Source: Acinetobacter lwoffii (GTDB taxonomy: Bacteria; Pseudomonadota; Gammaproteobacteria; Pseudomonadales; Moraxellaceae). Taken from it: a DNA stretch of 54,590 nt. Where the stretch lies: NCBI RefSeq assembly GCF_024129355.1, contig NZ_JAMXXP010000020.1, positions 1 through 54,590 on the forward strand, given 5' to 3'. The notes under the pieces are model-generated. The model did no database searches. It was not told the origin of the DNA and worked only from the letters and a program-made list of their open reading frames with translations. Positions 8,281-17,374 of this stretch are shown here, one piece after another. Within the stretch, counting starts at the first letter, position 1; each line of letters begins with the position of its first letter. A program made the position numbers and the translations under genes.

Positions 8281-9849
8281 ATGACTACCAATACTCAAAT
8301 TACTGAAGATCGTATCCTGATTCTGGATTTCGGTTCTCAATATAGTCAGCTCATCGCACGTCGTGTTCGTGAAGCTGGTGTATATTCTGAAATGTATGCC
8401 TATGATATGTCTGAAGAAGACATTCGTGCATTTAATCCAAACGGTATCATCTTGTCTGGTGGACCTGAGAGCGTTCACCTTGAAGGCAGCCCGCGTGCGC
8501 CACAAGTGGTATTCGAGCTGGGTGTGCCGGTATTGGGTATTTGTTATGGCCTGCAAACCATGTGCGAACAGCTTGGCGGTAAAGTTGAGCCAGGTACTGT
8601 GCATGAGTTTGGCTATGCAGAAGTAGATATTGTTGTACGTGACAAGCTGATCGGTAATTTACAGGACCGTGAAAACCAGCTGCATGTCTGGATGAGTCAT
8701 GGTGACAAGGTTGCCCGTATTCCAGAAGGCTTCCAGATCACTGCACAGACGCCTAGCTGCCCAATTGCGATGGTATCTGATGAAACTCGCCGTTTCTATG
8801 GTATTCAGTTCCATCCTGAAGTGACACATACGTCTAAAGGTGCAGAATTACTGTCGAACTTCGTGCATCAAATTTGTGGCTGTCGCGGTCTGTGGACGCC
8901 AGAACACATTATTGATCTACGTGTAGAACAGCTTCGCCAACAGATTGGTGATGAAAAAGTATTACTAGGACTTTCTGGTGGTGTGGATTCATCTGTAGTG
9001 GCAGCGCTGTTGCATAAAGCGATCGGTGATCAGCTGACCTGTGTATTTGTAGACAACGGTTTGCTTCGTTTGAACGAAGGCGATCAAGTGATGCAAATGT
9101 TTGCTGATAACATGGGTATCCGCGTGATTCGTGCTGATGCTGAAGAGCGTTTCTTGACTGCGCTTGCAGGTGAAGTTGATCCTGAAGCAAAACGTAAAAT
9201 TATTGGCCGTGAATTTATTGCTGTCTTCGCTGAAGAAGCACGTAAATTAGATGGCGTAAAATTCCTTGCACAAGGTACGATTTATCCAGACGTGATTGAA
9301 TCTGCTGCAAGCAAGCAGGGTAAGGCGCATGTGATTAAATCACACCATAATGTGGGTGGTTTACCAGCAGATCTAGCGTTTGAACTGGTTGAACCATTAC
9401 GGGACTTATTTAAAGATGAAGTACGTAAATTGGGTACGACTTTAGGCTTGCCACACAGCATGATCTACCGTCATCCATTCCCGGGCCCAGGTCTAGGTGT
9501 GCGTATCTTGGGTGAAGTGAAAAAAGAATATGCAGACATTTTACGTCTTGCGGATGACATTTTCATGCAGGAACTGCGTGCCAGCGGCTGGTATGACAAG
9601 ACTGCTCAAGCATTTGCAGTATTCCAGCCAGTAAAATCGGTGGGTGTAGTCGGTGATGGCCGTCGTTATGCATGGGTGATTGCACTGCGTGCGGTAGAAA
9701 CCGTGGACTTTATGACGGCTCGTTTCGCGCATCTTCCTTATGATTTAGTCGATAAGATCTCGACCCGTATCATGAATGAAATTGCTGAAGTTTCTCGTGT
9801 TGTGTATGACGTATCGTCTAAACCACCAGCAACAATTGAATGGGAGTAA
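8281..9849 (+). CDS. guaA: GMP synthase (glutamine-hydrolysing)
   Basis: A 522-residue enzyme that converts XMP to GMP with glutamine and ATP, the last step of guanine nucleotide synthesis. The N-terminal class I amidotransferase domain has the nucleophile Cys88 in GICYG and the His178/Glu180 pair in FHPEV. The ATP-pyrophosphatase P-loop SGGVDSS begins at residue 232, and the C-terminal dimerisation domain ends with the family tail PPATIEWE. I start at ATG 8281 ([10 protein letters not shown]); the frame also extends three codons up to a TTG, which lacks support. The ribosome-binding site is weak. The 3' end lies within an unusual hairpin, and guaA is a known insertion hotspot. Confidence 0.97.
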   Translation: MTTNTQITEDRILILDFGSQYSQLIARRVREAGVYSEMYAYDMSEEDIRAFNPNGIILSGGPESVHLEGSPRAPQVVFELGVPVLGICYGLQTMCEQLGGKVEPGTVHEFGYAEVDIVVRDKLIGNLQDRENQLHVWMSHGDKVARIPEGFQITAQTPSCPIAMVSDETRRFYGIQFHPEVTHTSKGAELLSNFVHQICGCRGLWTPEHIIDLRVEQLRQQIGDEKVLLGLSGGVDSSVVAALLHKAIGDQLTCVFVDNGLLRLNEGDQVMQMFADNMGIRVIRADAEERFLTALAGEVDPEAKRKIIGREFIAVFAEEARKLDGVKFLAQGTIYPDVIESAASKQGKAHVIKSHHNVGGLPADLAFELVEPLRDLFKDEVRKLGTTLGLPHSMIYRHPFPGPGLGVRILGEVKKEYADILRLADDIFMQELRASGWYDKTAQAFAVFQPVKSVGVVGDGRRYAWVIALRAVETVDFMTARFAHLPYDLVDKISTRIMNEIAEVSRVVYDVSSKPPATIEWE

Positions 9850-9888
9850 TTTAGGGGTTTCGGACAGCACTGCTGTCCGCCTAAATTA
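9847..9888 (+). other. Compound hairpin spanning the guaA stop codon
   Basis: TAATTTAGG (9847-9855, including the guaA TAA) is exactly complementary to CCTAAATTA (9880-9888). Inside it, GGACAGC (9862-9868) pairs with GCTGTCC (9872-9878) around a three-base loop. Two further hairpins follow at about 9890-9910 (GCCAAGCGC with one mismatch) and 9914-9929 (ATCTG/CAGAT), before the true terminator. There is no T-run here. Confidence 0.7.
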
Positions 9889-9940
9889 CGCCAAGCGCTA
9901 TGCGCGTGGCAGTATCTGGTTTATCAGATATAACCTAATA

Positions 9941-9967
9941 AAAAAGAGCGCTTCGGCGCTCTTTTTT
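9941..9967 (+). terminator. Intrinsic terminator of guaA
   Basis: AAAAAGAGCGC, loop TTCG, GCGCTCTTTTTTT: a strong GC stem with a stable tetraloop and a T-run. Confidence 0.93.
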
Positions 9968-10008
9968 TGATTTATACTGAATAAAAATAAACCTTTAAAA
10001 TCTAAAAA

Positions 10009-10941
10009 ATGCCTTTACCTACTTATGATCAATTAATGCTGCCTTTAATGAAATTATTATCAGAATTAAATGAGCCAATAAAAATTTCGGATGCTGCGAA
10101 TATCCTAGCTGAACGTTCCAATTTACACGAAGAGGATTTAAATAAAATTCTTCCGAGCGGGAAAAATATATTTAAAGATAGAGTGGCATGGGCAAAGACC
10201 TACTTAGTTAAGGCGGGCTTAGTTCAACAACCGAAGAGAGCATATTGTGAGATTAGTAGCTTGGGTAGACAGGTTGATTTAAAAAGTTTAGATGCTATAA
10301 CAAATGAATATTTAGCACAGTTCAACGGATTTTCAGATTTTAAATTAGGAAAGAAAAATAAAGATGAGTTTGGGATCGGGAATCTACAAGTTATTGAAAG
10401 CCTAAATAGTTACCAAGAAACTCAGACTCCAGAAGAAACAATCCAGAACACAACGGAATTATTAAAATCTGATTTGAAAAGTGATTTGCTTCAGATGGTA
10501 AAAGATAAATCTCCTTCATTTTTTGAAAGACTGGTTGTCGATCTTCTGGTGGCAATGGGCTACGGCGGTTCACATCAAGATGCAGCTCAAGCGATTGGTA
10601 AAACCAACGATGGTGGAATTGATGGTGTAATTAGTGAAGATCGATTAGGGCTAGATAAAATTTACATCCAAGCGAAACGTTGGAAAGATACTGTTGGTCG
10701 TCCCGACATTCAACAGTTTAAAGGTGCTTTGGCCGATCAAGTTGCTAAGAAGGGTGTATTCATTACTACGTCAAGTTTCAGTAAAGAGGCCATTGAGTCG
10801 GCAAGAAAATCCGGTATTGTTTTAATTGATGGCGATAAGCTGACGTCTTTAATGATTGAATTTGGTTTAGGTGTACAAATAGAACGTAGTTTTCATATCT
10901 ATAAAATCGACCAAGATCGTTTTGATGAAGATAATTTTTAA
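10009..10941 (+). CDS. mrr: Mrr-type restriction endonuclease (type IV, modification-dependent)
   Basis: A 310-residue protein close to the length of E. coli Mrr (304). Residues about 5-90 form the winged-helix Mrr N domain (LMLPLMKLLSE at its start). Residues about 165-280 are the PD-(D/E)xK Mrr catalytic domain, with FFERLVVDLL (Glu173), DGGIDGVI (Asp205) and IQAKRW (Gln221, Lys223) in the usual order, so the nuclease looks intact. Mrr cuts DNA carrying foreign methylation. No methyltransferase accompanies it, as expected for type IV. The gene is AT-richer than its neighbours, lacks a clear ribosome-binding site, and starts only 41 bases after the guaA terminator, at a recognised island hotspot. 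I infer horizontal acquisition. Confidence 0.92.
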   Translation: MPLPTYDQLMLPLMKLLSELNEPIKISDAANILAERSNLHEEDLNKILPSGKNIFKDRVAWAKTYLVKAGLVQQPKRAYCEISSLGRQVDLKSLDAITNEYLAQFNGFSDFKLGKKNKDEFGIGNLQVIESLNSYQETQTPEETIQNTTELLKSDLKSDLLQMVKDKSPSFFERLVVDLLVAMGYGGSHQDAAQAIGKTNDGGIDGVISEDRLGLDKIYIQAKRWKDTVGRPDIQQFKGALADQVAKKGVFITTSSFSKEAIESARKSGIVLIDGDKLTSLMIEFGLGVQIERSFHIYKIDQDRFDEDNF

Positions 10942-10949
10942 CGGGTAAT

Positions 10950-12173
10950 TTAAGCCGGTTTAACCTGCCAGTTTTGCAGCTCCCCAGCTAAACTTTGCTC
11001 CAGATCTGGATCATAAGCTTCAACCCGATTCCGTCCATTGGCTTTAGCCTGATATAAGGCAATATCGGCCTGTTTAATCAGGGTCATTAAATCTGTTTCA
11101 CAGCTTTCCAGAATGGCAGCACCAATCGAAATGCTAAAACTGAAACGATGCTGGCTGTCTAGATCGATCACAATATTTTCAATGTTATGCCTTAAACGCT
11201 CGGCAACTTTTAGCGCTTCATCCAGAGAGGTTTCGGGTAAAAATGCAATAAATTCTTCACCGCCATAGCGTGCCAAAATATCATGCTGTCGCATTTCACT
11301 GCGTGTGCTCAGGGCAATCGTCTGTAAGACCTGATCTCCGATATCATGACCATAACGATCATTAATCTGCTTAAAATGATCCACATCAAATACCAGTAAA
11401 TTCATAGGTACCGGTTGATCAAAATTCTGTTGTACCAGTTGTTGCGCGAGATATTCAAAACAGCGACGGTTATTCAGGCCGGTGAGGGAATCGGTATGGG
11501 CCATATTTTCAAAGGCCTGCCGGTTATATTCATTCAGGGTATGCTGCAAGAATACCATGCATGATTTTAAGGTCGAGCTCCAGCTAATATATAGACTGAA
11601 GGTCAATACTGGTAGATAAATCAGGGAAAATAAAAACATCTGGTACAGGTCAGATCGAGTATTGAAATATACACCGATGTAAATCATCAAAGTAATCAGA
11701 CTCGAAGTAATCAAAGACGGCCAGAACCGGATCTGCACACATAAATTGGCCAACACAATAAAAACCAAGGAGGCATATTGATAAATGAGGGTATAAGCAC
11801 TTTCAGACTGATTTAGATTAAAAAACCAGATGGCACTTGCGCCAATAATTGAGGTAGGTAAGAGTAAATCAAACACAGGTAAATTGCGGTAAGAGTGATA
11901 CATCCAGATCGTGATCAGTACGATCAGAATGGTATAGCTAATTTTGGTCAAAATGAGCAAATTGAGAATATCATGCAGCACCAGAATATCGGCGAGGGTA
12001 TAAGAGGCATATGCCAGCTGTGCGAATAAATTAACCTGTAATAGGTATTTTAAAGTGAGCTTCTTTTGATGGGCATAGTAGGCCGGTTTTAGAGGCGCAG
12101 GAATACGAATAAGCGGATCTTGAAGAGCCTCCTGAATCAGGGTACGTGATTCTTTTTCGTTATCATGCGGCAT
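10950..12173 (-). CDS. Membrane-bound diguanylate cyclase (GGDEF), first of a tandem pair
   Basis: A 407-residue protein: a short cytoplasmic N-terminus, about six membrane helices between residues 45 and 200, then a GGDEF domain (about 225-390). The active-site motif is GGEEF at 304-308, and an inhibitory I-site RQHD lies at 295-298, exactly five residues before it, so product inhibition by cyclic di-GMP is expected. The conserved HTDSLTGLNNRR and VDHFKQINDRYGHDIGD segments suggest an active enzyme. The family makes cyclic di-GMP from two GTP to control attachment and motility. The input signal sensed by the membrane part is unknown. A related gene lies upstream, 190 bases away, on the same strand. 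Confidence 0.93.
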   Translation of the reverse strand: MPHDNEKESRTLIQEALQDPLIRIPAPLKPAYYAHQKKLTLKYLLQVNLFAQLAYASYTLADILVLHDILNLLILTKISYTILIVLITIWMYHSYRNLPVFDLLLPTSIIGASAIWFFNLNQSESAYTLIYQYASLVFIVLANLCVQIRFWPSLITSSLITLMIYIGVYFNTRSDLYQMFLFSLIYLPVLTFSLYISWSSTLKSCMVFLQHTLNEYNRQAFENMAHTDSLTGLNNRRCFEYLAQQLVQQNFDQPVPMNLLVFDVDHFKQINDRYGHDIGDQVLQTIALSTRSEMRQHDILARYGGEEFIAFLPETSLDEALKVAERLRHNIENIVIDLDSQHRFSFSISIGAAILESCETDLMTLIKQADIALYQAKANGRNRVEAYDPDLEQSLAGELQNWQVKPA

Positions 12174-12363
12174 GCAGCCTTCCCAAATTAAAATATATAA
12201 AAATGAATAAGATGAAATTTATATATAGTTGTATAAAAAATATTCTATTCTTTTGTTGGATATTTTAAAAGTGGAAGAATCAAATTTATTTTATAAAATG
12301 AAATCCCCGATTAGTGCATTCTAAGGATGATCCTAGCTTATAGAACAGACTAATGATCCAGCT

Positions 12364-13686
12364 TTAATTCGCCGTTGACTGGGCTGGTTGAGTGTCTGGC
12401 TTAAATACATTCCAGGGATTTTCTGTCGCAGGCTTGGGCTTATTCAGCATATCTGGATGATAGACCTCAATCCGGTTTCGGCCAGACTTCTTGGCCTGAT
12501 ACAAGGCAATATCGGCTTGTTTGATCAGGTCTTCCAGGGGTTGGGTATGGGATTCCAGTTCTGCTACACCGATCGAAATGGTGAACCGGATGGCATGATT
12601 GGATTCAACATAAATATACTGCTTTTGAATTGCACAACGAATTCGTTCTGCAATCACCAGGCTGTCTTGTAGCTGAGTATCTTCCAGGAGAGCGATAAAC
12701 TCTTCCCCGCCAAAACGTGCCAGTACATCGCTATGCCGCATTTCTTTACGGGTCACTTCAGCAATCAGTTGTAGCACCCGATCACCGACATCATGCCCAT
12801 AGCTATCATTAATATTTTTAAAATGATCCACATCAAACATCAACAGGCAGCTACTGGCATGTTTGGGCCATTGATGAATAGAGCGTTCAGCCATATCGAC
12901 AAAATGGCGACGGTTGTAGAGCTGGGTCAAATCATCGGTATGTGCCAGATTCTTTAAGGTTTGATAGTTCCATTCATCAAGCAGGGAGCGCAGAAAAGAA
13001 CGCCGCACATTCAGAATATTATTCCAGTTAATATAAATGCTAAAAAACCACAGTGGACTAAAGACCACACTAAAAATAAAGGCTTGAGAGGCACTCATGA
13101 ACTGGGTCACCCCAAGCATGATAAACAGCGCAATCAAGATGGAGCAATAGACTGCGACTTTAAACTGGGTCTGCACACAGAGATTGGCGATAAGAATAAA
13201 GATCGCAGAGGCATAAATATAGATGGCAACATGGGGACTGGTTGAAAGCGCGAGTAAGCTAATCCAGGCCGCTGCAGCTACAGTGGTGCCTATCGGCAAG
13301 ATTCTGTCCAAAATCTGAATATTTTTATATTTTTTAAACAGGTAATAACAGCAAAACATCGCCCCCAGAACCAGAACGACGCGCATCAGACCAGAAATAA
13401 AAAACATATCTGGAATAATCAGAATATCGGCAAAGAAATAGAGTAAAAAGGCAATTTGCGCCAGATAGTTAATTTGACGCAAGTTATGATGACTATGCGT
13501 ATAGACATAATCATGAAAATACTGCTGAAACGGGGCAGGAATACGGGCATGAGGATCTGTCAGCGCCTGTTCAATCAGCTGACGGTTCTGCAGATCACAT
13601 TCAGATAATTTCAGTGATTTATCGGTCGTCGAATTTTGAAAAGATACATTCGCCGTTGAATATATATTTTCATTCTGAGCAGACAT
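12364..13686 (-). CDS. Membrane-bound diguanylate cyclase (GGDEF), paralogue of its neighbour
   Basis: A 440-residue protein with the same architecture as the gene at 10950-12173: N-terminal cytoplasmic stretch, about six membrane helices (70-225), and a C-terminal GGDEF domain. The active site is GGEEF (326-330) with an I-site RHSD (317-320), five residues upstream. Both proteins share the pre-membrane motif DPxxRIPAP followed by a similar first helix with ADIL, which shows they arose by duplication. The N-terminal 40 residues are Ser/Thr/Asn-rich and unlike the paralogue. It was probably transcribed from the region next to the parS site. Signal and target are unknown. Confidence 0.93.
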   Translation of the reverse strand: MSAQNENIYSTANVSFQNSTTDKSLKLSECDLQNRQLIEQALTDPHARIPAPFQQYFHDYVYTHSHHNLRQINYLAQIAFLLYFFADILIIPDMFFISGLMRVVLVLGAMFCCYYLFKKYKNIQILDRILPIGTTVAAAAWISLLALSTSPHVAIYIYASAIFILIANLCVQTQFKVAVYCSILIALFIMLGVTQFMSASQAFIFSVVFSPLWFFSIYINWNNILNVRRSFLRSLLDEWNYQTLKNLAHTDDLTQLYNRRHFVDMAERSIHQWPKHASSCLLMFDVDHFKNINDSYGHDVGDRVLQLIAEVTRKEMRHSDVLARFGGEEFIALLEDTQLQDSLVIAERIRCAIQKQYIYVESNHAIRFTISIGVAELESHTQPLEDLIKQADIALYQAKKSGRNRIEVYHPDMLNKPKPATENPWNVFKPDTQPAQSTAN

Positions 13687-13877
13687 GTCCTGGTCCAGTA
13701 TTATTTTTATAGGTGCCTATTATGCCGTGGTTGAGTAAAAAATAACCTCCCAAAAATTGGGTATCCGGGAAGTTTTTAATGCTAAAACGTAACAAAATTT
13801 GTGTTTTGTTAAATGGAAAGTGATTGAAATACATGAATAATCATCTTATTCATGGGGGGCTTTGGATGTTGTTGATT
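13687..13877. other. Intergenic region upstream of the GGDEF gene
   Basis: Together with 13894-14183 this forms a 497-base gap without a gene. An imperfect hairpin (AACCTCCC near 13743 with GGGAAGTT near 13768) lies 60-90 bases upstream of the reverse-strand cyclase start and may belong to its leader. Apart from the parS site at 13878-13893, I see only AT-rich promoter-like sequence. Confidence 0.45.
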
Positions 13878-13893
13878 CGTTTCACGTGAAACA
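13878..13893. promoter_or_regulatory. parS: parS-like centromere site (ParB binding)
   Basis: The 16 bases CGTTTCACGTGAAACA match the widely conserved bacterial parS sequence TGTTTCACGTGAAACA at 15 positions, and the inner 14 bases are a perfect palindrome. ParB binds such sites to load the chromosome segregation machinery, usually within a few hundred kilobases of oriC. It lies in a long intergenic region, as parS sites often do. I saw no second comparable site in the window. Confidence 0.82.
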
Positions 13894-14183
13894 TAAATGA
13901 CATTCCTGATCTTCAGTTTATTTAAACTCATAACGCCATGTACCTAAATCATGATTGACTTGCTAAAACTCAAGTTTGGGGCTTTGGATACAAATCTCAT
14001 CAGCTTTTCAGGATTTAAATTGATGGAACTAATGAGGAGTTTTATACGTATCTAAATATTTCCAGGGATAGATTTTGCCCATAGACCCTGTACATTGTCC
14101 TGAACAGAGAGGCATCTTGAATCGGTCAAATGCATATCTCACCCACTCAAAAGTAGAATGAAAATGCCGAGGTAAGCTCAGCC

Positions 14184-15131
14184 ATGTCGAATAATAGTGA
14201 TATTGAACTGTCGGATTCCGATGATTGTGAAAAGTATGTGAATCAGTTTATTCAGGAGTTTCCTTTACGTCGCGCAGAAATCGGGCAGGGCACCGTGATT
14301 AAACGCGCCTTGCCGAGCCGGCATAAGCGCATGATTGGTGCCTGGTGTTTTCTGGATCATGCGGGTCCGGCCAGTTTCCCGCAAGGAGATGGTCTGGATA
14401 TCGGACCACATCCACACATTGGGCTGCAGACCTTTACCTGGATGATCGAGGGCAGCATGATGCACAATGACAGTCTGGGGAATCAGCAATTGATTCGTCC
14501 CAAGCAGGTCAATCTGATGATCTCGGGCTATGGCATTTCACATACCGAAGTCTCCCCCGAGAGTGAAACGCATATGCATGCAGCGCAGTTATGGATTGCC
14601 TTGCCGGATGACAAAATCAATATGGCACCGGGTTTTGAACATTATCCTGAATTACCGGTGGTCAATGAGCAAGGCATTGAGTTTACCGTGCTGGTTGGAG
14701 AATATTTAAAAACGAGATCACCGGTTAAAGTACATAGCGAACTACTCGGAGTAGACTTGTACGCAGCTGAAAGTAGCAGTATGCGTTTGCCGCTGAATCC
14801 GAAATTTGAATATGGCTTTATGGTGCTTGAAGGGACGGCCAGCATCAATGGACATGAACTGACAGAGGACAATATGCTGATCCTGGAGCCGGGCTTACAG
14901 CAGGTCAATGCTGAAGTTCATGCCGGGAGCCGGGTGCTATTGATTGGTGGGGAGCCATTTGAAAGCCCGATTTTACTGTGGTGGAATTTGGTCGGGCGCA
15001 CGACAGAGGAACTTAAAATTGCGCGGGAACAATGGATTGAAGGTCATGAACGTTTTGGTTCCATTCCTGCCTATGATGGACCACGTTTAGAAGCGCCTGC
15101 ATTTCCAGACCAGATGCGGGCTTCCCGATAA
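14184..15131 (+). CDS. Pirin family protein
   Basis: A 315-residue bicupin. The N-terminal cupin has GPHPHIGLQTFTWMIEGSMMHNDSLG, which supplies the His residues of the pirin metal site, followed by ISHTEVSPE; the C-terminal pirin domain has LEGTASINGHEL and LLIGGEPFESPILLWWNLVGRT. Bacterial pirins are iron-binding; some have quercetinase activity, and others modulate metabolic enzymes. The function of this one is open. GAGG stands 11 bases before ATG 14184. A second, more distant pirin lies at 43688-44704. The gene appears to be alone, downstream of the parS-containing gap. Confidence 0.9.
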   Translation: MSNNSDIELSDSDDCEKYVNQFIQEFPLRRAEIGQGTVIKRALPSRHKRMIGAWCFLDHAGPASFPQGDGLDIGPHPHIGLQTFTWMIEGSMMHNDSLGNQQLIRPKQVNLMISGYGISHTEVSPESETHMHAAQLWIALPDDKINMAPGFEHYPELPVVNEQGIEFTVLVGEYLKTRSPVKVHSELLGVDLYAAESSSMRLPLNPKFEYGFMVLEGTASINGHELTEDNMLILEPGLQQVNAEVHAGSRVLLIGGEPFESPILLWWNLVGRTTEELKIAREQWIEGHERFGSIPAYDGPRLEAPAFPDQMRASR

Positions 15132-15291
15132 ATGCTAAAAATGATGGGAATATGGAACGCTGTCTGAGTTGAACTCAAATAATGAATCTGCAACATAGGA
15201 TACATATCATTACAGTCATCAAAAATTGAGCTATATTCGGCTGCTTTTTGTTATGCTCAGTGAGCAAGAACAATAAAATCATGAGTCTAAT

Positions 15292-15942
15292 ATGCGTGTT
15301 TTACATCATCTCGAACAATCTCGATCATTTCGTATCCTGTGGGCCATGGAAGAATTAGGACTGGATTACGAGGTTAAATACTATAAACGTCAGCCTAACC
15401 TTTCTGCGCCGCCGGCCTTAAAACAGATCCATCCGTTGGGCAAGGCTCCGATTCTGGTCGATCAGTCGCAGGTACTGGCAGAATCTGCAGCGATCCTGGA
15501 ATATTTGCAGGAAACTTATGATGAAAAGCAGCAGTTTCGCCCAGAAAATATTGCCGACAAGGCCCAGTACCGTTACTGGATGCATTATGCGGAAGGCTCG
15601 TTAATGCCGCTGCTGGTGATGCAACTGGTGATGACCACTGTACCAAAACATACCCCGTTGCTGATTCGGCCGGTGGCCAAGAAAATCTGTGATGGGGTGA
15701 AAAAGCAATTTGTACAGAGCCGTTTAAAAGATCATATCCAGTTTCTGGAAAGCTATTTGAGTGAGCATGATTATTTTGCCGGGCATTTCAGTTTTGCCGA
15801 TATTCAGATGAGTTTTCCTTTGGAGGCCATGCAGAGCCGGACGGGTCAAAGCTATCCAGCGATTCAAGCCTATCTTAAACGGGTGTCGCAACGTGCTGCC
15901 TATGCGCGTGCACTGTCCAAAGAAAAACAGATCAGCTCTTAA
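15292..15942 (+). CDS. Glutathione S-transferase family protein
   Basis: A 216-residue cytoplasmic protein. The N-terminal thioredoxin-like domain starts with MRVLHHLEQSRSFRILW, where Ser10 or Ser12 would be the catalytic serine, contains HPLGKAPIL (cis-Pro) and the glutathione-binding AESAAILEYL around 53-62. The C-terminal helical domain has the FADIQMSFPLE motif. It probably conjugates or reduces small electrophiles with glutathione; substrate unknown. It is a single gene, ending at its own intrinsic terminator, convergent with phoR. Confidence 0.9.
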   Translation: MRVLHHLEQSRSFRILWAMEELGLDYEVKYYKRQPNLSAPPALKQIHPLGKAPILVDQSQVLAESAAILEYLQETYDEKQQFRPENIADKAQYRYWMHYAEGSLMPLLVMQLVMTTVPKHTPLLIRPVAKKICDGVKKQFVQSRLKDHIQFLESYLSEHDYFAGHFSFADIQMSFPLEAMQSRTGQSYPAIQAYLKRVSQRAAYARALSKEKQISS

Positions 15943-15953
15943 ACGCTTAAAAG

Positions 15954-15978
15954 AAAAGGTGCCGATGGTACCTTTTTT
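15954..15978 (+). terminator. Intrinsic terminator of the GST gene
   Basis: AAAAGGTGCC (15954-15963) pairs with GGTACCTTTT (15967-15976) with one wobble, followed by T to 15978. It may serve phoR from the other side. Confidence 0.82.
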
Positions 15979-15990
15979 GATTTTGTGAGA

Positions 15991-17349
15991 TTAGTCCGGA
16001 AAGCTGAGACGTTCTTTGGGGAAAACTACCTTAAACGTGGAACCTTGGTTTTCCTTGGACTCAATTTCCAGATGTGCCTGATGCTGCATGAGTACATGTT
16101 TAACAATTGCCAATCCCAAACCGGTACCGCCAGTACGACGGCTGCGGTCTGAATCGATGCGGTAAAAACGCTCGGTCAGACGTGGCAGATGCTTGGGATC
16201 AATACCGATGCCGTTATCTTGCACCACAAAATAGGCCGATTCACCGTCATCATGCCAGCCGATGGTGATGGTGCCGCCTTTAGGCGTATACTTGATGGCA
16301 TTGGTAATCAGGTTGCTAAAGGCGCTGGCCAGTTCCATATCTGAACCGATCAGATCGCAATGACTGTCAATGTCCAGATTCAGGGTATGACCATAATCAA
16401 TATTATAGGCCTGGGCATCATCGAATAGCTGGTTCATCAGACTTGGCATTTCAATGATCTGGTTTTTGGCAATATTTTTATCATTTTCCAGACGTGACAG
16501 CAGCAGCAGGTCGTTGACCAGGGCATTCATGCGTCGGGTTTGCGACTGCATCTGATCAAAAGCGCGTTTCCAGCGTGGATTGATATCTTCCTGATCGGTA
16601 AAGGTTTCAATATAGCCACTGAGCACGGTCAAAGGAGTGCGTAGTTCATGTGAAATATTATCGACAAAATCCTTTCGCATCTGTTCCAGATTGTGCATGC
16701 GGGTCACATCATAAGCGACCAGTACCCGACTTTCTCCGCCAAAACGGGTCATTTTGACCTGAACATAATGGTCTTCAAACAGCGAAGAACGCATTTTCAG
16801 GCCGTCCGGGGATTCATCAATATGGTAATAGTATTCGATAAAGCTTGGTTGGCGTAACAAGGTCAGGATATTACGGCGACGGTCATCACTGGAGATTCCG
16901 AGCAGACGTTCGGCTGCCGGATTCCACCATTCAATCTGCTGGTTTTCATCAAGTAGTACCACGGCTTCTTGCAAGGCCACCAGCGAAGATTGTGCACGAT
17001 CAATCAATTCGACCATTTCCGCCTGAACAATCCGTTCCTGACGTTGGGCGCGGTAAACATTGAAAAGCAGTGCACCCCAAATTCCGCCAATATTAGGCGG
17101 AACATCATAGGGGCGATTGGAAATCCATTCATTGACCAGATATAAGGAACGCATTTGGGTCGCAAAGAACGCCACGAAAGCAATTACGATACAAATCCAG
17201 AAATACCCAATCCCAAAACCGATAAAGCTGGCGATAATCAGGAAAAAAGCCAGTAGGCGTAAATCCTGCTTCGCAAAATCCCATAAACTGCTGTAACGGA
17301 TTCTTTTGTGTTCGCGTGCCAGTTCGGGGACAGGGTAGGGTTCATACAT
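15991..17349 (-). CDS. phoR: Phosphate regulon sensor histidine kinase PhoR
   Basis: A 452-residue sensor kinase. Two membrane helices near residues 30-65, without a sizeable periplasmic loop, are as in PhoR, which senses phosphate through the Pst transporter and PhoU. A PAS domain (about 115-220) precedes the HisKA box with phospho-acceptor His234 in ISHELRTPL. The ATPase domain shows the N box NLITNAIKYTP, G1 DNGIGID and G2 GGTGLGL. Its gene lies 25 bases downstream of phoB on the same strand, so the two form an operon. It phosphorylates PhoB under phosphate starvation. Confidence 0.95.
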   Translation of the reverse strand: MYEPYPVPELAREHKRIRYSSLWDFAKQDLRLLAFFLIIASFIGFGIGYFWICIVIAFVAFFATQMRSLYLVNEWISNRPYDVPPNIGGIWGALLFNVYRAQRQERIVQAEMVELIDRAQSSLVALQEAVVLLDENQQIEWWNPAAERLLGISSDDRRRNILTLLRQPSFIEYYYHIDESPDGLKMRSSLFEDHYVQVKMTRFGGESRVLVAYDVTRMHNLEQMRKDFVDNISHELRTPLTVLSGYIETFTDQEDINPRWKRAFDQMQSQTRRMNALVNDLLLLSRLENDKNIAKNQIIEMPSLMNQLFDDAQAYNIDYGHTLNLDIDSHCDLIGSDMELASAFSNLITNAIKYTPKGGTITIGWHDDGESAYFVVQDNGIGIDPKHLPRLTERFYRIDSDRSRRTGGTGLGLAIVKHVLMQHQAHLEIESKENQGSTFKVVFPKERLSFPD

Positions 17350-17374
17350 AAAACAAGATTTACCTTAAAAGATA

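Noticed and set aside
8109..8291. Short reverse frame upstream of guaA
   Set aside because: It overlaps the guaA start and has no recognisable domain; the region is better explained as promoter DNA.
12961..13245. Forward frame inside the second diguanylate cyclase
   Set aside because: Antisense shadow of the membrane helices, with Lys/His-rich nonsense composition.
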